Assembly (NCBI RefSeq): GCF_001816145.1
Contig: NZ_MDZB01000091.1
Location: 1-64,000, forward strand
Reading direction: 5' to 3'
From: Hymenobacter lapidarius
GTDB taxonomy: Bacteria; Bacteroidota; Bacteroidia; Cytophagales; Hymenobacteraceae
Length of the DNA: 64,000 nucleotides
Shown here: positions 25,513-34,506 of the stretch, piece after piece
How the letters are laid out: every line of letters begins with the position of its first letter
Position numbering within the stretch: position 1 is the stretch's first letter
Notes under the pieces: model-generated
Seen by the model: the letters and a program-made list of their open reading frames with translations, nothing else
Database searches by the model: none
Told to the model about the DNA's origin: nothing
Position numbers and translations under genes: made by a program

Positions 25513-25791
25513 ATGCCTACTCCCGAACAAACCCCCACCGACCCCCGTCCCGATATGGCCAGCACCAGCACCGGCGGCGAAACCACGCCCCAAGGCACCG
25601 ACCGCGACCAGAACGCCAGCGGTAACCCCGAAGCCGGCACCGCCGCCGACGGTGCCATGCCCGAAAGCACCCAGGAAAACATGGGCGACGGCGCGGGCAT
25701 CCGCGGCGACTACGGCAACGCCAGCCAGACCAACGGCATGGAAGGCGGCCCCGATTCGCCCAAAACCGACACCGAGCTGACCGGTTCGTAA
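25513..25791 (+). CDS. Hypothetical disordered protein, 92 residues
   Basis: Unrecognised, highly hydrophilic product rich in Gly, Thr, Asp, Pro and Asn (MPTPEQTPTDPRPDMAST at the start, TDTELTGS at the end). It has no hydrophobic core, signal or membrane segment, so it is probably intrinsically disordered. The frame is open upstream to 25438 but ATG 25513 follows a C/T-rich leader. The opposite strand is also open here, so the coding call is tentative. Confidence 0.55.
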   Translation: MPTPEQTPTDPRPDMASTSTGGETTPQGTDRDQNASGNPEAGTAADGAMPESTQENMGDGAGIRGDYGNASQTNGMEGGPDSPKTDTELTGS

Positions 25792-25862
25792 GGGCCAATA
25801 CCGCCCTGCCCGCACATTACTAAAAGCAGCGCGCCCGTTGGGAGCGTTGTGCTGCCAGCCAT

Positions 25863-25921
25863 ACGGTCCGGCAAAGCGCCCCCAAAGCATCTTTTGCTTC
25901 GTGGGCCCTTTGCCGGACCGT
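25863..25921. repeat. Inverted repeat with perfect 14-bp arms
   Basis: ACGGTCCGGCAAAG (25863-25876) pairs with 25908-25921, and inner segments (GCCC/GGGC, AGCA/TGCT) extend the stem. There is no T-run on either side, so it looks more like a structural repeat than a terminator. Confidence 0.7.
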
Positions 25922-26076
25922 TCGGCGTTGTGTTTGGCCTTGCTCTGATGCGTTTTATACAGCCGGATTTTCCGGGTTTTTCCCCTTACTCCTCACTCAT
26001 CTAAAGCACCGGTTGGCCTTGATGGGGCAGCTGCGCCGTAATTTGCGGCCATTACTCGTGTTGCTGATTTTTGTTG

Positions 26077-27882
26077 ATGTTCCCTACGCTCGCCGCTCGC
26101 TGTCGCTTTTTTTTCCTTGTATTCATTAGCTGGGGCAGCCTGATGGCTGCAGCCCAGGCCCAGCCGGTGGCTGATTTGGCCGGCGACCCACCGCCCAAGC
26201 GCGAGATGCGCGGCATGTGGATTGCCACCGTCGAAAACATCGACTGGCCCACCCAGCGGGGCGCATCGCCGGCGCAGTACCGCCGCGAATACCTGCGCCT
26301 GCTTGATGCCGGCCAGCGCGCCGGCCTCAACGCCGTGTTTGTGCAAATCAGGCCCGCGTCGGACGCTTTTTACAAGTCCGATATTGAGCCCTGGAGCAAG
26401 TGGCTGACCGGCACGCAGGGCAAGGCCCCGTCCGATGGCGACGACCCGCTGCCCTTTCTCATCACGGAGGCGCACCGGCGCGGCATGGAGTTTCACGCGT
26501 GGTTCAATCCCTACCGCGCCACCATGGACTCGGTCACGCGCCGCCTGGCGCCCAACCACCCCTACCGCCAGCATCCGCAGTGGTTTTTGCGCTACGGCGG
26601 GCAATTGCTCTACAACCCCGGCCTGCCCGAGGTGCGCGCCCACATCACGCGCGTGATTATGGACGTGGTGCGCCGCTACGACATCGACGCCGTGCACTTC
26701 GACGACTATTTCTACCCCTACCCCGCCCCCAACCTGGTATTTCACGACGAAGCCGCCTTCCGCGACCACAACCCCGACGGCTTCGAAAAGCTGGCCGACT
26801 GGCGCCGCAACAACGTGAACGTGCTCATTCGCGACCTGCACGACAGCATTCAAACCGCCAAGCGCTGGGTGAAATTCGGCATCTCGCCCTTCGGCGTCTG
26901 GATGAATAAATCGGCCAATCCGCTGGGGTCCGACACCCGCGCCGGGCAGCCGTCCTACTCCAACCTGTATGCCGACTCGCGCCTGTGGCTGGAAAAAGGC
27001 TGGATTGACTACATCCTGCCCCAACTGTACTGGAGCACCAATTTCAAGCTCGTGCCCTACCCCATTTTGCTGGAATGGTGGACGCGCAACCACTTTGACC
27101 GCCACCTCTACATCGGGCACGGCACCTACCGCATGCTGGAAAGCACGCGCTCCGATACCACCTGGCGCAACCCGCGGGAGCTGCCCCGCCAAATCCGCCT
27201 CAACCGCACCTATCCGGACGATGCCAGCGGCAGCGTGTTCTTCTCGGCCAAGTCTGTGCTGGCCAACCCGCTGCGCACCACCGACTCACTCCGCCAAGAC
27301 CTGTTTCGCTACCCGGCTCTGATGCCCACCATGCCCTGGATGGACGCCGTGCCGCCCCTGCCCGTCGCCAACCTCACCCTGCGCCGCCTCGGCCGCGCGG
27401 TCACGCTGAGCTGGCAGTCGGGCGCGGCGGCCCCCGATGGGGACATCGCCACGTATTACGTCCTCTACCGCTTCGGGGCCGACGAACGGTCGTCGCCGCA
27501 CGACCCGCGCCGCATTCTGGCGCTGCCGCGCCCGGCCCCCGGCTTCCCCGCCACGTTTGTGGATACCACGGCGGTGCCCGGCCAGGCCTATGCCTACTAC
27601 GTAACGGCCGTGGACCGCCTGCACAACGAAAGCCGGCCCATGCGGGTCATCACCTCGGGCCAGCAGGCGGTGGAACTCGCCGTGGGCCAGACACCGGCGG
27701 GCGTTGCGCCTCCCGCTGCTGCCGTGGCCACGCAGCCCGCGCCGGTCCGCCCGCAGCCGCGCCCGGCCATTCGCCCCACCCCTTCCACCGAGAACCCGGA
27801 AGCCGCCGCGCCTGCTACCAAAGTAAAAGTGAAGGTAAAAGCGAAGAAACGCGGCTTCTTGGACCGTCTGTTTGGCAATTAG
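26077..27882 (+). CDS. Family 10-like glycosyl hydrolase (GHL10/YngK type)
   Basis: Secreted glycosidase-like protein of 601 residues. The signal peptide ends near AAAQAQ. The barrel begins with EMRGMWIATVENIDWP and contains LNAVFVQIRPASDAFY, FHAWFNPYR, and YDIDAVHFDDYFYPYP with the likely catalytic acidic pair. GWIDYILPQLYWST follows. An Ig/fibronectin-like domain covers about 430-530, then a Pro/Ala-rich stretch and a basic tail (KVKVKVKAKKRG). The first in-frame codons are TTG TTG ATG; the ATG at 26077 is taken as the start. Related proteins are proposed to act on peptidoglycan or other cell-surface glycans. Confidence 0.88.
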   Translation: MFPTLAARCRFFFLVFISWGSLMAAAQAQPVADLAGDPPPKREMRGMWIATVENIDWPTQRGASPAQYRREYLRLLDAGQRAGLNAVFVQIRPASDAFYKSDIEPWSKWLTGTQGKAPSDGDDPLPFLITEAHRRGMEFHAWFNPYRATMDSVTRRLAPNHPYRQHPQWFLRYGGQLLYNPGLPEVRAHITRVIMDVVRRYDIDAVHFDDYFYPYPAPNLVFHDEAAFRDHNPDGFEKLADWRRNNVNVLIRDLHDSIQTAKRWVKFGISPFGVWMNKSANPLGSDTRAGQPSYSNLYADSRLWLEKGWIDYILPQLYWSTNFKLVPYPILLEWWTRNHFDRHLYIGHGTYRMLESTRSDTTWRNPRELPRQIRLNRTYPDDASGSVFFSAKSVLANPLRTTDSLRQDLFRYPALMPTMPWMDAVPPLPVANLTLRRLGRAVTLSWQSGAAAPDGDIATYYVLYRFGADERSSPHDPRRILALPRPAPGFPATFVDTTAVPGQAYAYYVTAVDRLHNESRPMRVITSGQQAVELAVGQTPAGVAPPAAAVATQPAPVRPQPRPAIRPTPSTENPEAAAPATKVKVKVKAKKRGFLDRLFGN

Positions 27883-27940
27883 CGCTTGCTATTCGCTGCT
27901 GTTACGCAGTCGTCGGGCTGGCGCCCGGCCGCGCAAGTAC

Positions 27941-27990
27941 TACACAAAAAAAGCCCGCTTTCCTGACGGAAAGCGGGTCTTTTTTGTGTA
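27941..27990. terminator. Bidirectional terminator
   Basis: A stem of about 23 bp (27941-27963 with 27968-27990, one two-base mismatch) closes a TGAC tetraloop and has A and T runs on either side. It ends both the glycosidase gene and the convergent Sus operon. Confidence 0.9.
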
Positions 27991-28013
27991 GAAAAGCTGA
28001 CACCAGCTCCGAG

Positions 28014-29282
28014 CTACAGCGCCTTGATATTTAGCGAAACCGTTGCATCCGTGGCCGAGGTGCGGTTGATGCCGGTTACCTGCACCACCGCGTACTGGTC
28101 GAGGCCGCGCAGTTTAGTGATGATGACATCACCTACCACGATGTTGTCGAGGGTAGTTACCTGAGATGTTGCCGCGGTGGCATTGTAAATCTGCCGGATG
28201 CTGGTGAGCGTGGCCGCGTTGTAAACGGCCGCGGTGGAGCGCACCAAACGCGTGTTGGTGCTCAGCGTGCGGAACTGCACTTGGTTGGTGGCCGTGCTGC
28301 TGATGACCAAGTCTTTGCTGGTGGCCGGCCCCGCCGCCGCTACGGCCGTGAAGGTGGTGAGGTCGTAGGCGGCCAAGTCGCCACCGGTGGTGCCGGTGTA
28401 GGTGAGCGTGGCCGTGCGCACGGTGGCGCTAAAGGGCGTGGGAGCCACCGGCGTAATGGGCGCGGCCGTGACCGAAGCCGAACGGGCAGGCGTGCGCACC
28501 TTGGCTTCGAAGCGCAAGAACACCGGCTGGCCGGCGCTGCCGGCGGGCAGGGGCACGTCGACATTCTGGGTGAGCTGGGCCCCGCTGGCGGCGGTCTTGA
28601 TGCGCACCACCCGGCGCTCCGGCCCGGTGCCCACCCGGGCAAACACAACCAAGCTGTCGAGGTCTTTGTAGAGCGTACCGGCAGGCACGGCAGCCGTGGA
28701 CGGCGGAACCGGCGCGGTGGTAATGCCTCCGGCATTTAGCGTCACGTTGTAGCGCACGATGTCGCCGGGGGCGGGCGAGGCGCCCGCGGGCACCGTCACG
28801 TTGGTCGGGCCCGAGTTGATGATGATGGTGGGAGTTGCTTCGGCCAGACGGTAGTAGAAAGTGCGGATTTTACTTTGGCCGGTGGTGCTTTCCACGCGGG
28901 CGTCCACGCGCACCAGCGCCTTGTTGGCGCCAGCGGGCACTGTGTACCGGACCACGAGTGTATCGGCCCGTTTTAGGCGGGAAAACGCCGGAGCATACGG
29001 GATGGTTTGCACCGCTACCGAGTCGCGCGAGGGCTCTACTCTTTGCAGAATAACTACCTGTTTGATGGGGTCGGTTTGCGGAGCAAACTGCAGCTCAAAC
29101 GTAACGATTTCGCCGGTGGCGTACTTGGTAGCCGTGTTGAGCGCGTTGCCGAGGAAAGTGGGAAACTGCGGCCCGACCTCGGTATAAAAATCATCAAGCT
29201 CGTCTTTCTTGCACCCCGTAGCCAGCACGGCCAGCAGCAGGAGCAAGCGGGGCCAGGCCCCGGTTTTTAGTTGTGAATGCAT
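28014..29282 (-). CDS. Surface lipoprotein downstream of SusD
   Basis: Third gene of the leftward SusC-SusD operon. The 422-residue product has a lipoprotein signal (LLLLLAVLATGCKK, lipidated Cys at 24). The rest is beta-rich with short Thr/Val/Ala strands and no visible catalytic motif; the first 140 residues look Ig-like. By position it may be a glycan- or peptide-binding accessory lipoprotein like SusE/F, but I see no direct similarity to these. Function not assigned. Confidence 0.78.
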   Translation of the reverse strand: MHSQLKTGAWPRLLLLLAVLATGCKKDELDDFYTEVGPQFPTFLGNALNTATKYATGEIVTFELQFAPQTDPIKQVVILQRVEPSRDSVAVQTIPYAPAFSRLKRADTLVVRYTVPAGANKALVRVDARVESTTGQSKIRTFYYRLAEATPTIIINSGPTNVTVPAGASPAPGDIVRYNVTLNAGGITTAPVPPSTAAVPAGTLYKDLDSLVVFARVGTGPERRVVRIKTAASGAQLTQNVDVPLPAGSAGQPVFLRFEAKVRTPARSASVTAAPITPVAPTPFSATVRTATLTYTGTTGGDLAAYDLTTFTAVAAAGPATSKDLVISSTATNQVQFRTLSTNTRLVRSTAAVYNAATLTSIRQIYNATAATSQVTTLDNIVVGDVIITKLRGLDQYAVVQVTGINRTSATDATVSLNIKAL

Positions 29283-29353
29283 AGTGCTTGTTCAGTTAGG
29301 GTTTCGGCCCGGGGGCCAGAAGGAAAGGGCCGGCCATTACGCCGGCGGGCCAC

Positions 29354-30904
29354 TCAGGGCATGTCGAACCAGAGGGGGCGCGTGATGTAGTCGGGGTCGT
29401 TGCCGCCGACGCGGGCCACTTCGTTGGGGTTGGCGGTCACTTCGGTGGCGCCCGGCAGCAGGCGGCGCGGGTAGCGGCGCGTGCGGTCGGTCTGGCCAGA
29501 CAGGATGCTGTTAGCTCCCACCGGGTACAGGAAGTTGACGTAGATGTTCTCGTCGAAGTCGAGGCGGCGCAGGTCCGACCACGAATCCGGGTTCAGGAAC
29601 ATGGCAATGTATTTCTGCTCCATGATGGACCGCAGCGTGACGGCGGCCTCCGTCTGGGGCATGGCCGCGCTGGCCAGGTAGGCCGTAATCTGCGCTTCGG
29701 TAATGGCTGGGAACGTGATAACAGGCGGCCCGAAAGTGCCTCCTACCCCAATCTTGCGCATATGGGCCCGCACGCCCTCGCGCAACGAGGCCAGGGCTTT
29801 AACTCTATCGCCGGCGCGGAAAGCCGCTTCGGCCTCAATGAACTTGACCTCGTGGTAAGTGATAACTTCGTAGTAGCCTAGGTCGCGGGCGTACCAGCTT
29901 GCGTAGAAGTCGGTGGTGGTGGTGCTACCGGGGGCCACGTTGGTGCCGGCCGGGGTCGTGACCCCGGGCCGCCCGCCGGTGCTGGTGGTGGGCGCAATGA
30001 TGCCGAAGCGCGGGTCAACCACGCCGGCAAAGGTGGTGCCGTTCAGGTAGTTGATGAGATTGGTTGAGAACGTGGCACCGCCGAAGTTGGAGCGCGTGAT
30101 GCCGAAGATGTTGGTGGTGTTCACGAGCGGCGCCACGGGCGTCTGGAACTGCAGCTGGGCGTCGTCGGCGCTGCTGCGGAAGGCCAGGGCGCACAGAGCC
30201 AGCACGGCGGCGGGGTCGTAGCTGGCTTTTTTGGTGAGGTGCTGGGCCTGGCGGGCTTTTAGGGCGTAGGCCAGGCGCGTCCACTTGCCGGGGTCGCCTT
30301 TGTAGAGAATGTCGCCGCTTTCGCTGGGCGAGGTGCTATAAAAAGGGCGCTTCTGGCTGCTGGCGGGCTTGGCCATTTCCACCACGCCTTCGTCGCAGAG
30401 GCGGTTGATGTCGCCATAGAGCTTTTCCTGCGGGTCGTACTTGGGCGTGAAATTGGCCCCGCCCTGGTAGGCTTCCGAGAAAGGCACGTCGCCCAGCATG
30501 TCGGTGAGATGGGCCAGAATCACGGCCTGCATGATTTTGCCGGCTCCCACAAAGTACGAGGAGCCTTCTTCCTCCGCGGCCTTCACCATGCCGGGAATAT
30601 TACCGCCCGACTGAAAGTAGGAGAAGTTGAAGGTGTTGGTACTTTGGCCGTTGGTAAAAAAGTACTGGTCGTTGGCGCTCAGAGGCGTCCGGTTCACGAT
30701 GTACTGGGTGATGAAGTTCACGCGCAGCGCCGAGAACATCTGGGTTTGGATGCCGTTGGAAATGATGCCCGGCAAAATGAAATTGGGCGTGGCAACGGTC
30801 GGGTTGTTGGGGTTGGTGTTCACGTCGAGAAACTTCTCGCATGCCGTGAGGGCGCTGCCACCAAGCAGCAGGCCCAGCCCAAGCAGGTATTTTTTGGCTA
30901 TCAT
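29354..30904 (-). CDS. SusD/RagB-like nutrient-binding lipoprotein
   Basis: Outer-membrane lipoprotein that forms the lid over the SusC transporter. The 516-residue protein has a signal MIAKKYLLGLGLLLGG and lipidated Cys22. The early motif FLDVNTNPNNPTVATPNFI is typical of the SusD_2-like branch. Helical TPR regions follow (AVILAHLTDMLGDVPFSEA, LAYALKARQAQHL), and the C-terminal part has QKYIAMFLNPDSWSDLRR. It lies 102 bases after the SusC gene on the same strand and before the lipoprotein gene. Confidence 0.94.
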   Translation of the reverse strand: MIAKKYLLGLGLLLGGSALTACEKFLDVNTNPNNPTVATPNFILPGIISNGIQTQMFSALRVNFITQYIVNRTPLSANDQYFFTNGQSTNTFNFSYFQSGGNIPGMVKAAEEEGSSYFVGAGKIMQAVILAHLTDMLGDVPFSEAYQGGANFTPKYDPQEKLYGDINRLCDEGVVEMAKPASSQKRPFYSTSPSESGDILYKGDPGKWTRLAYALKARQAQHLTKKASYDPAAVLALCALAFRSSADDAQLQFQTPVAPLVNTTNIFGITRSNFGGATFSTNLINYLNGTTFAGVVDPRFGIIAPTTSTGGRPGVTTPAGTNVAPGSTTTTDFYASWYARDLGYYEVITYHEVKFIEAEAAFRAGDRVKALASLREGVRAHMRKIGVGGTFGPPVITFPAITEAQITAYLASAAMPQTEAAVTLRSIMEQKYIAMFLNPDSWSDLRRLDFDENIYVNFLYPVGANSILSGQTDRTRRYPRRLLPGATEVTANPNEVARVGGNDPDYITRPLWFDMP

Positions 30905-31006
30905 ATCGCAGTTGTCGATTATTAGTTGATGATTGTCAGCATTGAGGGTTGAGGGCCGTAACCAGGTGATATTCTGCCTGGGCTACGGACCGCCAACCAC
31001 TGACAA

Positions 31007-34000
31007 TTAGAAATTTACCCGCAGGCCCATGTCAACCCCGCGCGTCGCCGGAACGTTGCCATAATCAAACCCGCCCGAGCCGCCGCCGCGCACACCGGAA
31101 CCGGCAGCTGCCGTTTCGGGGTCGGCGCCGGTGTAGTTCGTCAGCAGCACCAAGTTGCGTCCGGTTACGCTCAGCTCCACGCTCTTGATGAACTTGGTAG
31201 CGCTCAGCCAGGAAACCGGCAGGCCGTAGCTCAGGGTCACGTAGCGCAGGCGGGCCCACGAGCCGTCTTCGATGAAGGCCGTACCGGCGGCGCCCAGAAT
31301 GCTGGTGTAGTAGGCCTGGGTAAGCTCCACGGGGCGGGTGTTGGGCGTGAAGGTGCCGTCGGAATTGCGTACCACGCCATCGAATACGACCTGCTTGTAG
31401 CGGTCGGCGGTGCGTTCCGAGGTGCCCACCGTGGTCTGGTACCAGTCGTTGCCGTTAATCACCACGCCGCCCACGCGGAAGTCGAGCAGCGAAGTCAGCG
31501 ACAAGCCTTTGTAAGTGAAGGTGTTGGTGAACTGGGTGGTGAAGCGTGGGGCCCGGTTGCCGGCGTAGGCAAAGGCCGGGTTCACCACCGGATAGCCCGT
31601 GGCCCCGTTGATGATGATTTTGCCGTTATTGGGGCTGTTGGGGTCGTTTACGCGGCTGAAGTCCGAAGCGCCCACGCCCGATATAGGACGGCCGGGGAAG
31701 GCGCCGCCCTGGTGCACGTTGGTGATGAAGGCATCGGACTGGAACACCACCGTGAGGGGGGTAGGCAGTTCTTCCACGCGGTTGGTGTTGTGGTAGAAGT
31801 TGGCGATGACGTCCCAGGTGAAGCCCGACGGCGTTTTCACGGGCGTGCCGGTGATGGCAATTTCCTGGCCCTTGTTGGTCACGATGCCGCCGTTGATGTA
31901 CTGCAGGATAAAGCCCGCGGCTTGGCTCACGCGGGGTGCGATGAGCTGGTCGCGGGTGCGGGAGTAATAGTAGTTGAAGTCCAGCCCGAGCCGGTTTTTT
32001 AGGAACTGCAGCTTCACGCCGGCTTCGTAGGTGCGGGTGCGTTCGGGCTTCAGGTTGGGGTTTGAGCCGAAGAAGTCGTTGCGGAAGCCGCCGCCGATGA
32101 ACTGGTTCTGCGTCAGGGCCGACAGCACGCGGTAGGGGCCGGTGTCGCGGCCCACTTCGGCCACCGAGGCCCGCAGCTGGCCGTAGTTGAGGATGTTGCT
32201 TTGCTCCAGGCCCAGCGTTTTGCTGAACTCGTAGCCCAGGCCGGCCGAGCCGTAGAGGAAGCCCTTGCCAAATATTTTGCCTTCGTCGGGCCGGGGCAGC
32301 GTCGACGACTGGTCGTAGCGGGCCTGCAGCTCCAGAAACACTTGGTTGAAGAAGGTGGAGTTCAGGCGGGCAAAGTTGCCGATGAGGTGGCGCGTGGCGT
32401 CGCGTTGCAGAGCGTTGCGGTTCACCGTGTTGTTGAGGCCGATGAAGGTCGGGTTCTGAAAAATCAGGCCGATATAGTCCACGGCCTCGCTTTCATTCGC
32501 CTCAATGGTGTTGCCCAGTATCAGAGAACCACTCAGGTTATCGTTCACGGTGTGCGTGAGCGTGGCCAGGCTAGTGGCCGTAATCAGGCGGGACTGGACC
32601 ACGCTTTCGGCTAGGCCGCCGTTCTGGTTGCCCACCTGCGAGGTGCCCACGGCACGCACCGAAGTGGTGCGCGTGGTGTACAGGTCGGTGCCGATGTTGT
32701 GGCTTAGCTGCAGCCAGCCGGTGGCCTTGAATCCCAGCTGCACGTTGCCGATGAAGCGGTTGGTGCGGTCGGTCTGGGGGTTGTTCCTCACCGTCCAGTA
32801 CGGGTTGTCGGCGTCGGCGTCGGTGCCGTTGCCCAGGGCCAGCAGGCGGCGGCGGCTGCCGTCGGGGTTGAGGAAGTTACGGGCGTCGTCGTCGCGGGGC
32901 CAGTTCAACAAGCTCAGCATGAAGCCGCCCGACGAGCCAAACAGGCCCGGCCCCTGAATGGGCCGCTCGCCGCCCGAAGTCAGGTACTGGCTCGAGCCGC
33001 TCACGCTCAGCTTGGGCGAAATCTCGGCCGTGCCCGACAGGCGCACCGTGCTTTTGTCGTAGCGACTGCTCGGCGTCACGCCGGTTTGCTCCAGGTTGGA
33101 GGCCGACACAAAAAAGTTGGCCTTCTCCGACCCGCCCGACATGTTCAGGAAGTTCTGGAAGGCGTGGCCCTTCTGGTAAAAGTTGCGCAGGTTGTCGTAC
33201 ACTTCCTGGCCCGGCGCGAAGCGCGGGCCGTAAGAAATGCGCGTGGCCGCGTCAAAAATGCCGTTTGAGCCGCGGCCGTACTCGCTCTGCATTTTGGGCA
33301 GGCGGTTCACTTCGTCCACCGAGTACTGGGTGCGGAAGTTGAGCGTAGTGCGGCCGGCCACGCCCTTCTTGGTGGTAATCACCACGGCGCCGTTGGCGGC
33401 GCGCAGGCCGTAGAGGGCCGCCGCGGCGGGTCCCTTCAGCACCGTAATGCTGGCAATGTCTTCGGGGTTGAGGTCGCCGGCGCGGTTGGCCGAGCCCACC
33501 GAGCGGCCCAGCAGGCCGTTGAAGGCCGAGCCGCCGCCCGGTGCCGTGCTCTCCTGAAACGAGCTGTTGTCCATTATCATGCCGTCGATGACGAACAGCG
33601 GCTGGTTGTCGCCGTCGAGCGAAGTGCCGCCGCGAATGATGATGGAAGCACCTTCGCCCGGCGAGCCCCCCGAGGAAGTAATGTTGACGCCGGCCACTTT
33701 GCCTTGCAGCGCGTTCACCACGTTGGTCTGGCGCGAGTCGATGATGTCCTTGGCCTTCACTTCCTGCACGGCCGTCACCAGCTCGCGCTTGTCCTGGGTG
33801 ATGTTGTAGGCCGTCACTACCACCTCGTCGAGGCCGGTGGTGCTTTCTTTCATGTTCAGGTTGATGGTGGCGTCGGAGCCCACGGTGCGCTCCTGCGAGG
33901 CGTAGCCGATGAAGCTGAACACCAGCACCGCACCGGGGGCGGCCTGCACCGCGTAGCGGCCGTCGGCCGCGGTGGTGCTGCCCACGGTGGTGCCTTTCAC

Positions 34001-34141
34001 GAGCACCGTCACGCCGGGCAGCGGGCTCTGGTCAGTGGCCGAAGTCACGATACCGACCACGGTGCCGGCCGTTTGGGCCCGGCCGGGGGGCGCCAGCAGC
34101 ACGCCGAGCAGCAGAAAGAGAAACCAGTATTTTTTTTTCAT
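31007..34141 (-). CDS. SusC/RagA family TonB-linked outer-membrane protein
   Basis: TonB-dependent importer of 1044 residues. The signal peptide starts MKKKYWFLFLLLG and ends near GRAQ. A carboxypeptidase-like Ig domain follows (VGIVTSATDQSPLPGVTVL), then the plug with LDEVVVTAYN and NVVNALQGKVAGV, the SusC hallmark LFVIDGMI, and a 22-strand-type barrel ending in GLRVNF with the terminal Phe. ATG 34141 was chosen because the longer frame adds a basic, Phe-rich stretch before the signal. It heads the operon with SusD and a lipoprotein. A hairpin with T-run lies in the leader (34184-34226). Confidence 0.95.
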   Translation of the reverse strand: MKKKYWFLFLLLGVLLAPPGRAQTAGTVVGIVTSATDQSPLPGVTVLVKGTTVGSTTAADGRYAVQAAPGAVLVFSFIGYASQERTVGSDATINLNMKESTTGLDEVVVTAYNITQDKRELVTAVQEVKAKDIIDSRQTNVVNALQGKVAGVNITSSGGSPGEGASIIIRGGTSLDGDNQPLFVIDGMIMDNSSFQESTAPGGGSAFNGLLGRSVGSANRAGDLNPEDIASITVLKGPAAAALYGLRAANGAVVITTKKGVAGRTTLNFRTQYSVDEVNRLPKMQSEYGRGSNGIFDAATRISYGPRFAPGQEVYDNLRNFYQKGHAFQNFLNMSGGSEKANFFVSASNLEQTGVTPSSRYDKSTVRLSGTAEISPKLSVSGSSQYLTSGGERPIQGPGLFGSSGGFMLSLLNWPRDDDARNFLNPDGSRRRLLALGNGTDADADNPYWTVRNNPQTDRTNRFIGNVQLGFKATGWLQLSHNIGTDLYTTRTTSVRAVGTSQVGNQNGGLAESVVQSRLITATSLATLTHTVNDNLSGSLILGNTIEANESEAVDYIGLIFQNPTFIGLNNTVNRNALQRDATRHLIGNFARLNSTFFNQVFLELQARYDQSSTLPRPDEGKIFGKGFLYGSAGLGYEFSKTLGLEQSNILNYGQLRASVAEVGRDTGPYRVLSALTQNQFIGGGFRNDFFGSNPNLKPERTRTYEAGVKLQFLKNRLGLDFNYYYSRTRDQLIAPRVSQAAGFILQYINGGIVTNKGQEIAITGTPVKTPSGFTWDVIANFYHNTNRVEELPTPLTVVFQSDAFITNVHQGGAFPGRPISGVGASDFSRVNDPNSPNNGKIIINGATGYPVVNPAFAYAGNRAPRFTTQFTNTFTYKGLSLTSLLDFRVGGVVINGNDWYQTTVGTSERTADRYKQVVFDGVVRNSDGTFTPNTRPVELTQAYYTSILGAAGTAFIEDGSWARLRYVTLSYGLPVSWLSATKFIKSVELSVTGRNLVLLTNYTGADPETAAAGSGVRGGGSGGFDYGNVPATRGVDMGLRVNF

Positions 34142-34506
34142 AGGGAAATGGAACGGGATGGAAAAGGAGGGGAATGATGGAAAACAAAAAAACCGGAACC
34201 CGGCGCCGCGCGCTATCAGGTTCCGGCCGTGGGGGTCGGACAAAGCCTTACACTATTACAATAGAACGGCTTGACACTCATAAAACCCTTGCAAAACGCC
34301 ATCAAGCGGAGTGCTGCTAACTCAAATGTGCGAATTATTCGCCTAATAGTTCTTCTGCTTTCGCTAATTAATAACCTTTTAAGCCACTTACCATTCAAAA
34401 TATAGTTATACTATCTGTCAATAATTATCTATTTGATATTCAAACCGGCTTTGAATACCGCCCGGCTTTCGCCACCTTTCCGGCCGTTTCCACTTTCCAG
34501 GTCCCC
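34142..34506. other. Divergent intergenic region between susC and nagB
   Basis: No gene. The right two thirds are much richer in A/T than the surroundings, as expected for a divergent promoter region. I found no exact TAnnTTTG box for either gene. The susC-proximal part holds the hairpin described separately. Confidence 0.5.
34184..34226 (-). terminator. Hairpin with T-run in the susC leader (possible attenuator)
   Basis: Read on the minus strand, CCGGAACC (34226-34219) pairs with GGTTCCGG (34200-34193) around a GC-rich 18-base loop. It is followed directly by seven T (34192-34186), an interruption and more T. It looks like an intrinsic terminator placed about 45 bases before the susC start codon. 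Confidence 0.6.
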
